From Closterium sp. NIES-65 (lineage: Eukaryota; Streptophyta; Zygnematophyceae; Desmidiales; Closteriaceae): DNA of 64,000 nt. Where the stretch lies: NCBI GenBank assembly GCA_948144175.1, contig CANXME010001452.1:310001-374000 (forward strand), given 5' to 3'. Numbering within the stretch: the stretch's first letter is position 1; every line of letters starts with the position of its first letter. The notes beneath the pieces are model-generated. The model worked only from the letters and a program-made list of their open reading frames with translations. It ran no database searches and was not told the origin of the DNA. Below, piece after piece: positions 50,067 to 61,166 of this stretch. The translations under genes were made by a program, and so were the position numbers.

Positions 50067-53000
50067 ATGGCTACCCCTAGTGTCCTAGCTTTTGACGCTG
50101 AGGGTCGCGCCATTGACTTTGAGGTCTGGGTCGACGACCTGCAGCTGTTCTTACAGTGCGATAGGGCAGACGGTCTTTCCCTCTTTGACCTCACCTCTGG
50201 CGCCGTCCCTGCCCCTGCTGCTGATGCTGACCCCACTGTTCGCTCCCAGTGGGCCACACGCGACGCTGCTGCACGTCTTGCTGTGCGTCGCCACCTACCT
50301 ACCGCTGAGCGCGCGCACTTTAGTCAGTACAAGAGTGCTCAGACCTTGTACGACGCTGTAGTTGCGCGCTACTCTTCCCCTGCCACTGCTGCACTGAGCC
50401 GCCTCATGCTACCCTTCCTCTTCCCTGACCTGGCTGCCTTTCCCACAGTCGCTGATCTCATTACGCACCTCCGCACTAGTGACACCCGCTACCGCGCTGC
50501 ACTTCCTGCTGACTTCTGCGCCAAGAACCCCCCCCCCATGTACATCACTCTCTACTTTCTAGTCACCCGCCTCCCTGACTCCCTTCGTGTAGTCCGGGAC
50601 CACTTCCTCGCGGTCTGTCCCACAACTCTCACAGTCGGCCTCCTAGAGAAGGCCCTTCTAGCGGCGGAGAAGAGCATCGTCGCCGTAGGAGCCTCTCGAG
50701 GTGACCCCCGCACCCCCATCTTTGAGGGGTGTTCTCCTTCCCCTCTCTTTCCCTCTGTCGCCTCTTCCGCTGCGGCCGACCTCGTTGGTCTTGAGTCGGT
50801 CGGTGCGGCGTCTGCCCCTAGCGGGAGACGCCGCCCTGGCAAGGGCAAGGGGGGCAAGGGAGCGGGTGGAGCTAGCGGGGGCGGTGGAGGTGGAGGTGGA
50901 GGCGGCGGAGGGAGTGGGGGTGGCGGTGGAGGTGGTGGCGGGGGTGGAGGTGCTAGTGGCAGCAGTGGAGGCAGAGGCGGCGTCGGCGGCGGCGGTACTG
51001 GCGGGGGCGGCGGTGGAGGCAGAGGTGGAGAAGGCGGAGGTGGAGGTGGTGGAGGTGGTCGGAGTGGCACTTCACAGCGGAGCGGCGCTGGGGGTGGTCA
51101 GCGCCAGTAGCAGCAGCAGCAGCAGCGTTCTCGCGACGTCCCCACCCCTCAGCAGCTCCGTGAGTGGTACACGCAGCGTCAGCGTGGTGGGGGTCTTGGT
51201 CCCTGCACCTACGTCCTTCGCACCGGTGACCGCGCGGGTGAGCAGTGTGGGGGTGCCCACCCCACCCAGCGCTGATTTGGCCGCCTGATGGACGCTTGGC
51301 GTCAGCAGTTTCCGGAGGCCACGGAGATCCCCCGCTTGGGAGAGCTGTCTAGGGCAGGCGTAGCTATTTTTGATCTTAACTTTGATGCTATCCTTGCGGC
51401 CATGTATGCTGTGACTATTAGTGATGAGGGTGACTGTTACCGGTGTTTCCCGCCCGACCCGGGCATTGGTACTGCAGCTCTAGGTGCTAGTGAGGCTGCT
51501 GCTCTAGGTGCCAGTGCGTCTTTGCTCTCAGGTACTAGTGAGTCTGCGCTCTCAGGTACTGGTGAGTCTGCGCTCTCAGGTACTACGTCGGCTTCGGCCT
51601 CCCACACCTTCACCCTTGACTCTGGGCCAACTCGCTCCTTCTTTCGGGACCGCACCACACTCACGCTGCTTAGTCGGCCGGTTGCGGTTTCCCTGGCTGA
51701 CCCCTCTGGGGGTCCTGTCCTGTCTCGCTTCTCCACTGTCCTCCCGTGTCCGACGGCTCCCTCTGGCACCCTGTTTGGTCTCTACCTCCCCTCGTTCTCT
51801 ACGAACTTGGTGAGTGGTGCTGACCTACAGGAAGCGGGAGTCCACCAGTTCACCCCTGCTCGTCAGCGGGTGACGCACTGCACAGAGGCTAGCACAAGTC
51901 GACACCTAGCTACGTTTACCCGTCAGCCAGGGTCGAGCCTGTACACACTGACCACTGCGTCTCCCCCAGTTACTGAGTCTGGTAGGGCCCCTGCGTCTGG
52001 TCAGGTGTTTGCTGCAGCGTCCAGGTCTGGTCCTGAGTCTGCCCCCTGTTCGTGTCGTCTCCTGTCTCATGAGACTCTCCTCTGGCACCACCGCCTTGGT
52101 CACCCCTCCCTGCTTCGGCTCAGAGGCATGGCCTCCCGTCTTCTTGTGTTTGGTCTCCCTCGGTCCCTCCCTCCCCTTCCTCAGGGCCCTTCCTGTGTCC
52201 CCTGTGTCGAGGGGCGCCAGCGTGCTGCCCCTCACTCCTCCCAGTTTCCTCCGACAGAGGCCCCGTTGCAGACGCTTCACATGGACGTGTGGGGCCCAGC
52301 CCGCATCCGTGGACAGGGTCACGAGCGCTACTTCCTACTCCCAGCTCGTCTACAGCTCAGGCAGAGCTTTGGCTCGGACTTTCCTGTTCTGCGTCTGCAC
52401 TCGGACAGAGGCGGAGAGTTCTCCTCTGGCCTTCTGCGAGCCTACTGTCGTGCGCGAGGCATCCGTCAGACCTTCACGCTTCCGGACTCACCGCAGCAAA
52501 ATGGGATTGCAGAGCGCCACATTGGCATGGTCATGGACGTCGCTCGTATGTCTATGATGCATGCGGCTGCCCCCCATTTTCTGTGGCCGTTTGCGGTGAG
52601 GTACGCGGTGCACCAGATCAACCTTCACCCCAGGGTCTCCTGGCCGGATACCTCCCAAGCCCTGCTGTGGACGGGGAAGGTTGGCGATGCGTCGGCGTTC
52701 CGTGTCTGGGGATCTCGGGCGTTTGTCCGCGACTTGTCTGCGGACAAGCTGTCCCCTCGTGCTGCTCCTTGCGTCTTCCTGGGGTTCCCCCCCGACGCAC
52801 CTGGGTGGCAGTTTTACCACCCCACCTCTCGCCGTGTTCTGTCCTCCCAGGACGTCACGTTCGACGAGTCGGTCCCCTACTGCCTACCGCACTCCGTCCC
52901 TCCCCCCGCCCCCGCTCTTCTTGGTACCAAGTCCCCCCCCGGTAGACCCCCTTCCCCCTCAGGGTCCTGCCCCTTCAGGTGTGTCCTAGGTAGACGCGGT

Positions 53001-55884
53001 CGAGCCTGTCGAGGTCACTGGTGACTCTGGTGCTGCTGCGGGTGCTGAGCCTAGGGGTGATGAGACTGGGGGTGCTGAGCCTAGGGGTGCTGCGACTGGG
53101 GGTGCTGAGACTGGGGGTGCTACGCCTGGGGGTGCTACGCCTGGGGGTGCTGAGCCTGGGGGTGCTGAGCCTGGGGGTACTGAGCCTGGGGGTGCTGAGC
53201 CTGGGGGTGTTGGGCCTGGGGGTGATATGCCTGGGGGTGCTGAGACTGGGGGTGCTGAGACTGGAGGTTCTCCGGGTGCTTTGTCTCGATGGGAGCCACT
53301 CTCCCCACAGGAGCTGCGCGAGTGGTTCGCCCGGCGCTGGAGCCGTGCTGCTGGTGCTGGAGGTTCGTCGGCTACTGAGGGTGCTGCTATTGCGGGTCCC
53401 GGAGGTGCTCGTCCTGGGAGTACTGAAGCTGCTGGGCCTGCACGTGCGACTGGAGCTGGTGCTGCTGAGGGTGTTGGCGCTGAGACTACCGCTGGCGGTC
53501 CTGCTGGGGGTGCTCCTGGTGCTGCTGGAGGTTCTGGAGCTGCTGGAGGTGCTACTGGAGCGGGTAATCCTGCTGGGGGTCCTGGTGCTGTCCCTGCTGT
53601 TTCTGGCGTCGCCACGCGGCCTCGACCGTACTTCGTTCCACTCCTGCGGCAGGTTCTTGGTCTTCCCCCTTCTACTGGTCCTTCTCCTCCTACCTTAGAG
53701 GGTCCACAGCCTGTCCAGTCACAGTCATAGCTACAGCCTGCCTCCCCTTTGCCTGCTCCTTCTCCCTACGCTGCTCCTACTGGAGGTCTTACTGAGCGTC
53801 GTGAGCCTGCGTCTCGTCCTGCGTCGCCTGTTCGCGCTGCGCGCGCTAGTGGTCGCTGTTCGCGTCAGCGTCCCCCTCCTGTCCCTGGCACGCACCGGAT
53901 GTCTCTGCGTCCGTCTACTGCTCGTCTGCGTGCCCCTTTGCCTTCTCCTCCTGAGTCCTCTCTTCCTGCTCTTGCCGACCCAGAGTCGGACTCTCTTCGT
54001 GCTGCCAGTCCTACTGTCACGCGTCTCCTTGCTACTGTCGTCACTGACCCTTCTTGCGAGTCTACTGCTGCGTCTGCCCTTGTTACTGAGCTTGTCGACT
54101 TTGCTGCTCGCTGTCGTCTAGACTACGCTGCTAGTCTTGTCGCTGAGTCTGAGTCTGCCTGTCCTCCGTCCGTCGGGGGTGAGTGTGCCCTTGGCACGGA
54201 CGTCCTTGAGGACAGGCAGGAGGAGTTCCAGTGTCTGGCCGCTGCTTCACCTCATCTCGTGTCCGTACTGCTTACCCCTGAGGGAGACCAGGATGCACTT
54301 GACATCCCGACTCCGCGCTCTTACGCGGAGGCGATAGAGGGTCCCTACTCCTCTCAGTGGTAGGCAGCTATGGATGCAGAGATGGCTTCCTGGAAATCCA
54401 CAGGCACCTACGTTGACGCTGTCCCCCCTCCTGGGGCAAACATCGTCAGTGGCATGTGAATCTTCAGGGTGAAGCGGCCGCCGGGTTCTCCGCCTGTCTT
54501 CAAGGCGCGTTACGTGGCTCGTGGCTTCAGTCAGCGGCAGGGAGTTGACTACTTTCAGACCTTCTCCCCCACCCCGAAGATGACCACTCTTCAGGTACTG
54601 CTGCACGTTGCTGCTCACCGTGACTACGAGCTGCACTCTCTCGACTTCAGCACCGCCTTCTTGCAGGGCAGCCTGCACGAGGAGATCTGGCTGCGCCGCC
54701 CACCTGGCTTCACTGGGTCTTTCCCTCCTGGTACCCAGTGGAGTCTCCAGCGTCCAGTCTACGGTCTCCGCCAGGTGCCACGTGAGTGGCACGACACACT
54801 GAGGACTACACCGGCGGCACTTGGGTTTGCTCCTTCTACTTCCGACCCGTCGCTGTTTCTGCACACCGACACCTCTCTGCCGCCATTCTACATCCTCGTG
54901 TACGTCGACGACTTGGTCTTTGCCACAACTGACACTGCTGGACTCGCCTACGTGAAGTCCGAGCTGCAGAAGAGACACACGTGCACTGACCTGGGTGAAC
55001 TGCGCAGCTACCTTGGCTTGCAGATCACCCGGGACAGAGCACGCCGCACCATTACCCTGACTCAGTCACACATGGTGCAGCAAGTCCTTCAGCGCTTCGG
55101 CTTCACGTACTCCTCGCCTCAGGCCACTCCTCTGCCTACTCGCCACTCGCTCTCAGCTCTGCCTTCGGATGAGTCCGTAGAGTCGAGTGGCCCGTATCCA
55201 GAGCTTGTTGGCTGCCTCATGTACCTGATGACCTGCACATGACCTGACCTTGCATACCCTCTTAGCATTCTTGCACGCTATGTTGCTCCTGGGAGACACC
55301 GACCAGAGCACATGGCTGCAGCGAAGAGGGTGTTGCGCTACTTGTGCAGTACGTCGGGCATGCGGCTAGTGCTTGGAGGGCGGAGTCCAGTGGTCCTCAC
55401 TGGGCACGCGGACGCCTCTTGGGCTGACGACCAGGCTACGCAGCGGTCGTCACAGGGTTACACCTTCAGTCTTGGTTCCGGCTCTGTTTCGTGGCGGGCT
55501 ACCCGCTCGTCTTCTGTTCTCGGCTCCAGTTGTGAGGCTGAGATCTACGCCGGGGCTATGGCTGCCCAGGAGCTTCGCTGGCTCACCTACCTGCTGACCG
55601 GACTTGGAGAGCCGCCTCGTTCTCCTCCAGTCCTGTACGTAGACAACGAGGCCATGCTGGCCTTGTGTCGAGAGCAGCGACTGGAGCACAGGACAAAGCA
55701 CATTGCTCTCCGCTACTTTCTTGCTCGTGAGCTACAGCAACGTGGACAGTTGCGGCTTGCGTACGTGGCCTTTGAGGCCAACACTGCTGATGACTTCACC
55801 AAGGCACTTGCGCCTTGTGATCATCAGCGCTTCTGCACTCAATTGGGTCTTGTGCCTGTCTTGTCTCACTTGCTCACTTCTTGA
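50067..55884 (+). pseudogene. Element J gag-pol with several stops and one frameshift
   Basis: Gag MATPSVLAFDAEGR from 50067; TAG at 51108-51110 after the poly-Gly tract and TGA at 51273-51275 (Cys of the Cys/His motif in relatives). The same frame then covers protease (DSGPTRSFFRD, altered from DSGAS) and integrase, which lacks about 30 residues after RYFLL between the first and second Asp. A small deletion near 52880 shifts the frame. TAG at 52987-52989 (in the reading that relatives use), 53728-53730 and 54361-54363, and TGA at 54457-54459 and 55240-55242 break the rest. RT YVDDLVF is near 54901-54920. RNase H ends at TGA 55882-55884. Confidence 0.93.
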
Positions 55885-56094
55885 CCTTGCTTGTACTATC
55901 ACATATATATACTCCTGCTCTTGCTTGCTTAGCCTCTTATATATATATATGTGATCTTGCATGTGAACTGGCCTTTTGGCCTTTGAACTTGTGCTCGGAA
56001 TGTGTGGTGACTTTGTGATCCACCCTGAGCTTTGGTTTGCTTGCTTGACTGGTCTTGTGACCCCTTGTTCTCCCCCAATTTGCCTATGGGGGTG
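55885..56094 (+). other. Element J 3' untranslated block and polypurine tract
   Basis: TA-dinucleotide runs, GTGCTCGGAATGTGTGGTGA, GATCCACCCTGAGC and CCTATGGGGGTG, as in the other elements. Confidence 0.8.
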
Positions 56095-56225
56095 TGTCAG
56101 AACGTATAGCTTATGCTTTTGTGTAGGCTATAGTGGGGTTCCCATAGGGGGTACAACCCAATTAGGGTTTCATATTTGTACTCACTTCATTCATAGTTCA
56201 TTTCATTCTCGTTCTAGTTTTCTCA
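56095..56225 (+). repeat. Element J 3' LTR
   Basis: 131 bp, partner of 48845-48976, followed by TSD GCTCG. Confidence 0.95.
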
Positions 56226-56230
56226 GCTCG

Positions 56231-58265
56231 CACTAGTGGTCGTGGTTCGAGTCAGTGTCCTCCTCCTGTCCCTGGCACGCACCGCATGTCTCTACGTCCG
56301 TCCACTGCTCCTCTGCGTGTCCCTTTGCCTTCTCCTCCTGAGTCCTCTCTTCCTGCTCTTGCCGACCCGGAGTCGGACTCCCTTGTGCTGCCAGTCCTAC
56401 TGTCACGCGTCTCCTGGTCACTGTTGTCACTGACCCTTCCTTTGAGTCCACTGCTGCGTCTGCCTTAGTTGCTGAGCTTGTCGACTTTGCTGTTCGCTGT
56501 CGCCTAGACTACGCTGCCAGTCTGGTTGCTCACTTTGATTCTTTCTGTCCTCCGTCCGTCGGGGGTGAGTGTGCCCTTGCCACGGACGTCCTTGAGGACA
56601 GGCAGGAGGAGTTCCAGTGTTTGGCTGCTTCTTCACCTCATCTCGTGTCCGTACTGCTTACCCCTGAGGGAGACCCGGATGCACTTGACATCCCGACTCC
56701 GCGCTCTTACGCGGAGGCGATAGAGGGTCCCTACTCCTCTAAGTGGCACGCAGCTATGGACGCAGAGATGGCTTCCTGGAAGTCCACAGGCACCTACGTT
56801 GATGCCGTTCCCCCTCCTGGGGCGAACATCGTCAGTGGCATGTGGATTTTCAGGGTGAGGCGACCGCCGGGTTCTTCGCCTGTCTTCATGGCACGTTACG
56901 TGGCTCGTGGCTTCAGTCAGCGGCAGGGAGTTGACTACTTTCAGACCTTCTCTCCCACCCCGAAGATGACCACTCTTCGGGTACTTCTGCACATAGCTGC
57001 TGACCGTGACTATGAGCTACACTACTTCAGCACTGCTTTCTTGCAGGGCAGCCTGCACGAGGAGATTTGGTTGCGCCGCCCACTTGGCTTCACAGGGACT
57101 TTTCCTCCTGGCACCCAATGGAGCCTCCGGCGGCCAGTCTACGGTCTCCGCCAGGCACCGCGTGAGTGGCAGGACACACTGAGGACTACACTTGCGGCTC
57201 TTGGGTTTGCTCCCTCTACTGCCGACCCGTCGCTGTTTATGCGCACCGACACTTCTTTGCCGCCATTCTACATCCTCGTGTACGTCGACGACTTGGTCTT
57301 TTCCCACAGCTGACACTGGTGGACTCGCCCATGTGAAGTCCAAGCTGCAGAAGAGACACACGTGCAAAGACCCGGGTGAACTGCTCAGCTACCTTTGTTT
57401 GCAGATCACCCGGGACAGAGCACGTCGCACCAATACTCTGACTCAGTCTCACATGGTGCAGCAGGTCCTTCAGCGCTTCAGCTTCACGTACTCCTCGCCT
57501 CAGGCCACTCCTCTGCCTACTCGCCACTCGCTCTCAGCTCTGCCTTCGGATGAGTCCGTAGAGTCGAGTGGCCCGTACCCAGAGCTTGTTGGCTGCCTCA
57601 TGTACCTGATGACCTGCACACGACCTGACCTTGCATACCCTCTTAGCATTCTCGCACGCTATGTTGCTCCTGGGAGACACAGACCAGAGCACATGGCTGC
57701 AGCAAAGAGGGTGTTGCACTACTTGTGCAGTACGTCGGGCATGGGGCTTGTGCTTGGAGGGCAGAGTCCAGTGGTCCTCACTGGGCACGCAGACGCTTCT
57801 TGGGCTGACGACCAGGCTACGCAGGGGTCGTCACAGGGTTACACCTTCAGCCTTGGTTCCGGCTCTGTTTCGTGGCGGGCTACTCGCTCGTCTTCTGTTC
57901 TCGGCTCCAGTTGTGAGGCTGAGATCTACGCAGGAGCCATGGCTGCACAGGAGCTTCGCTGGCTCACCTATGTGCTGACTGACCTCGGAGAGCCGCCTCG
58001 TTCTCCTCCAGTGCTGTACGTAGACAACAAGGCCATGCTGGCCTTTTGTCAAGAGCTGCGAGTGGAGGACAGAACGAAGCACATTGCACTCCGCTACTTC
58101 CTTGCTCGTGAGTTGCAGCAGCGTGGTCAGCTGCGCCTTGCGTACGTGGCTTCTGAGGCCAACACTGCTGATATCTTCACCAAGGCGCTTGCGACTTGTG
58201 ATCATCAGCGCTTCTGTACCCAGCTGGGTCTTGTGCCTGCCTTGCCTCACTTGCTTACCTCTTGA
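56231..58265 (+). pseudogene. Element I reverse transcriptase and RNase H, continuation after element J
   Basis: Resumes directly after the TSD and regains the SSLPALADPESDS segment. A base loss near 56390 and a change near 57303 (CTTTTCCCACAG for CTTTGCCACAG) shift the frame. RT is nevertheless easy to follow: VSGMWIFRVRRPPGS, FSQRQGVDYFQTFSPTPK, YVDDLVF, then RNase H with HADASW, SCEAEIYAGAM, LYVDNKAMLAFC and ANTADIFTKAL, ending at TGA 58263-58265. A three-codon loss is seen after YELHY. Confidence 0.92.
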
Positions 58266-58471
58266 CCTTGTTTGTACTGCTACATATATATACACCGGCT
58301 CTTGCTTGTCTAGCCTTTTATGTATATGTAGTGCTGCATGTGAACTGGCCTTGTGGCCTTGAACTTGTGCTCGGAATGTGTGGTGACGTTGTGATCCACC
58401 CTGAGCTTTGCTTTGCTTTGCTTGACTGGTCTTGTGACCCTTTGTTCTCCCCCACTTTGCCTATGGGGGTG
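58266..58471 (+). other. Element I 3' untranslated block and polypurine tract
   Basis: Same conserved non-coding segments as in the other elements, ending in CTATGGGGGTG. Confidence 0.8.
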
Positions 58472-58602
58472 TGTCACAACATTATAGCTTATACATTTGT
58501 GTAGGCTGTAGTGTGGTAGCCCATAAGAGGTACAACCCAATTAGGGTTAGTACTTGTACCCAACTGTTTCGTAGTGCATTCATTCTCGTTTCAGTTTTCT
58601 CA
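58472..58602 (+). repeat. Element I 3' LTR
   Basis: 131 bp, partner of 43800-43930, followed by TSD GGCTG. Confidence 0.95.
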
Positions 58603-60411
58603 GGCTGCCACCATAGTAGGTCATATTCACACCACGTACTTCTAAATGCAAAAAAAAACTTGCTTGAATTTAACACATGTCCATGATAGCCAAATAATGA
58701 GTTGTCACGTGCTTGGAGCTTTGTCGGTGTAGCTTGAATCTTGGTTTTCGTGAATTCCACCCAAAAACGAATTTCAATTCAGAACAGTAGAGGAGGTGTA
58801 GGGGAGATAATAGAGCCATCAAACGTATGATTTGGACTACAAACCAAGTGGTTCTCAGCCTCGAAAGGTATTAAAATAGGCGGGCATTTGAAGCGACAAA
58901 CCACTCTTAGATGTGTTTTTTGCAATTCTTTTGGTTGTAGTATGGTAAGGATGCCTAAGTCTACCCTAAGAAAAAAAAAAAAAAAAACAAACACACACAC
59001 CTTGAAATTCCCAACACTTAGCCAACTCTGTGGCTTCCAATATGGCTTTTGTGTGATACACTTTCTGAAATGTAATCTGTATGTAAGCACATAAAGTTGT
59101 ACATAATGACTGTTCTGCTTGTTACTGATCACATCTCTACGAATTCCCCCCTTTCTTTTTCTTGCCCGCTGACTCATTGCACTGCCCGCTGACGCAGGCA
59201 GTGCAATATATTGTAAGGTTACACTTGGCAGCTGTCCCGGCATATATATATTTGCAGCCAATCCGTGCTCACTCTTTTGACACCGTAGCTGATGCACATC
59301 CTTCTCTAGCGATATGAGAGGTGGCGGCGGGCTAGCCATCGAGGCTACAAATCAGAATCGTTGCCGCGTTGCAAGGTGAAGTGCTCTGGTTGGTGCTTCA
59401 CTGGTGCATGAATCATAAGGGCGTGTGTCTTTTGGCGAAATCTGTCAACTTCGAACATTAACCGCTTTGAACCGTCGCGACACGTCTCTCAAAACTTTTG
59501 TATCGATTATAACCTCTCTAAAAGTTCGAACTTAGACAGAAGTTCGAACCCCTATTGCTCACGCCCTCTTCACAAGTTGGTGCTTCGCTGGTGCTCCAGC
59601 AGGGAAGTGCTCTTCTCACCGCCTCGCTGGAACACAACCACCCAGTTTCTCCCTCCCCTGACTGAGAACTTCAGCTCTCCCTTGCGAGAGCAGCTCATTT
59701 CTTCATTTGCTATCTCATCGTTTCTGTTGTTAGTGCCAGGGCCAGCGTCAGCTCCAGTCGCAGCAGCAGCCTTAGTGCATCTCTTTATTCGCGCTCACCT
59801 TCTGCATACACCGTCGACCCTTTTTTTTTTTCGTCTCACTCTAATGTACTCACTATACCTTCGTTGCAGGGAATCATTCGTATTTTGGAAGGCTTCATTA
59901 GTAGGTAAGTATTGGCAGGACCGTAAGATTTACTTGATTGTCGCGCAATGTCTCTTCTCTTGACTTGCTGTCTGTCTCTTATTGGCGTCTCCATTGAGGT
60001 TTGCCTGATATTCTCTAATCGTGTGTTCTTTTGCAGGTTGTGTCATTATGAGCGCTTCTGCAACACTGGTGGTTGCCGCTTTTTGTGGTTGCTACTCACA
60101 ACGTAGAGTCCGAGTCTGACCCAGATGCTTTGTATCGATGCTACGCTTAGTTCATTTTCAGTAACTCCTGCTGTGGTGGTCGTCTTTTTTCTTATCGTAC
60201 GTGATTTTTGCAGGTTGTGTATTTATGTTTATATCCTGTGCAGGATTGTGCACGTACCGAGTGCTGGTTTTCCGAATTGCAAGATTTATGCTTGGTCGTT
60301 TTTTAACTGCTAAGTTCTGTAATCTATTCAACCCTGCTCTGGTTGATGATCACTGTTAGTTAATTTGCATGTCATGCCGTGTATGACAAACTTTTAATAT
60401 CCACTGAAATT
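58603..60411. other. Interval without recognised gene
   Basis: About 1.8 kb of ordinary composition. Frames of 186 codons (minus, 58779-59339) and 128 codons (plus, 59577-59963) show no family resemblance and include A/T-run translations. CATATATATATTTGCAG at about 59240 could be TATA-like, and TTTTGCAGG at about 60032-60040 looks like a splice acceptor, so a gene with short exons is possible but not supported. Confidence 0.4.
59176..59207. other. Perfect 11-bp hairpin
   Basis: ATTGCACTGCC (59176-59186) and GGCAGTGCAAT (59197-59207) with a 10-base loop. No run of T follows on either side. The role is unknown. Confidence 0.55.
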
Positions 60412-60758
60412 TGTCAGAGGTCCACTGGTGATCCCCGATTGATCCTAGGGAAGGGTTACAGGCACGGTTGCCTGGGGGGTTATGGGCGCACTGACCCGCT
60501 ACTTAAACAAGCCCTTTTATCCCAATGGTCTAGTGGTTGGGATTCTGGAGGGTATCCAGAGCGAAGGTCTTGGGTTCAAATCCCAGTGTGTGCACATCGC
60601 GCATCCCAGTGAGGGGGAGTGTCAGAGGTCCACTAGTGATCCCCGATTGATCCTAGGGAAGGGTTACAGGCACGGTTGCCTGGGGGGTTATGGGCGCACT
60701 GACCCGCTACTTAAACAAGCCCTTTTATCCCAATGGTCTAGTGGTTGGGATTCTGACA
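60412..60758 (+). mobile_element. Miniature LTR retrotransposon (SMART/TRIM-like), copy 2
   Basis: A 347-bp relative of 25753-26129 with 139-bp terminal repeats (60412-60550 and 60620-60758) and 69 internal bases. TSD AAATT (60407-60411, 60759-60763). A canonical A box TGGTCTAGTGG lies at 60526-60536 and a B box GGTTCAAATCC at 60573-60583, 36 bases apart. Between them TCTGG/CCAGA pair around a 7-base loop, and TTGGG/CCCAG pair around TTCAAAT, like the anticodon and T arms of a tRNA. No acceptor stem is visible. The 5' repeat ends TCTGGAG rather than TCTGACA. Confidence 0.87.
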
Positions 60759-61024
60759 AAATTGATATTCAGTTTTTCAATGCTATATTTAGTTATGGCA
60801 TGCAGAAATCAAATCAACACTGTCATAAAAAAAGCATGTTTCAATAGGGCAACAATGATAGCACGTTCAATAGCACGTGCGAGTGTATATATCAATATTG
60901 TAGCCAATCACGGTTTTCGATGTAACAAACTAAAAGCATGCTGTAACAATTTCATTATGTAACCACTGAGTTACTGTAGTTCAGCCTCGCCCGCAAAGAT
61001 CGTTGAGTCACTCTATGGCGAGCA
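60759..61024. other. AT-rich interval without recognised gene
   Basis: Short AT-rich stretch between the miniature element and element K. Nothing recognised. Confidence 0.5.
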
Positions 61025-61148
61025 TGTCAGATTTATATGACATAGCTACTGTAGGCTATAGTGGGGTAGCACATATGGGGTACAGCTTTCTAGGGTTTGT
61101 ACTTGTACCCAACTTTCCCTTACTCATTTTCATTCTCGTTTCTTCTCA
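61025..61148 (+). repeat. Element K 5' LTR
   Basis: TGTCAGATTTATATGAC to TTTCTTCTCA, 124 bp. It shares GGCTATAGTGGGGTAGCACA and TGGGGTACAGCTTTCTAGGG with the LTR of element H. Confidence 0.88.
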
Positions 61149-61166
61149 TGGTATCGAGCAGGTTCC
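61149..61166 (+). other. Element K primer-binding site
   Basis: TGGTATCGAGCAGGTTCC directly after the LTR. Confidence 0.85.

Larger units (their letters stand above)
48845..56225 (+). mobile_element. Element J: copia element nested in element I
   Basis: LTRs 48845-48976 (132 bp) and 56095-56225 (131 bp), 3 differences noticed. TSD GCTCG (48840-48844, 56226-56230). Total 7381 bp. Complete order but with several stops, one integrase deletion and a frameshift in pol. Confidence 0.95.
43800..58602 (+). mobile_element. Element I: copia element containing element J
   Basis: LTRs 43800-43930 and 58472-58602 (131 bp, 4 differences noticed) with TSD GGCTG (43795-43799, 58603-58607). Removing element J (48845-56225, plus one GCTCG) leaves about 7.4 kb in full copia order. 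It has frameshifts in gag, integrase and RT. Confidence 0.95.

Noticed and set aside
575-54363. TAG as a sense codon for Gln (variant code known in some green algae)
   Set aside because: The intact 1975-codon frame of element H has no TAG at its many Gln positions, the pogo-like genes end in TAG, and two of the TAGs replace Trp. Mutation explains the pattern better.
58779-59963. Possible host gene in 58.8-60.0 kb
   Set aside because: No domain, frames include A/T-run translations, and splice signals are too weak to build a model.
60520-60590. A genuine tRNA gene
   Set aside because: A and B boxes and two arms are present, but no acceptor stem pairs, U33 is missing and the sequence is part of a repeated mobile unit.
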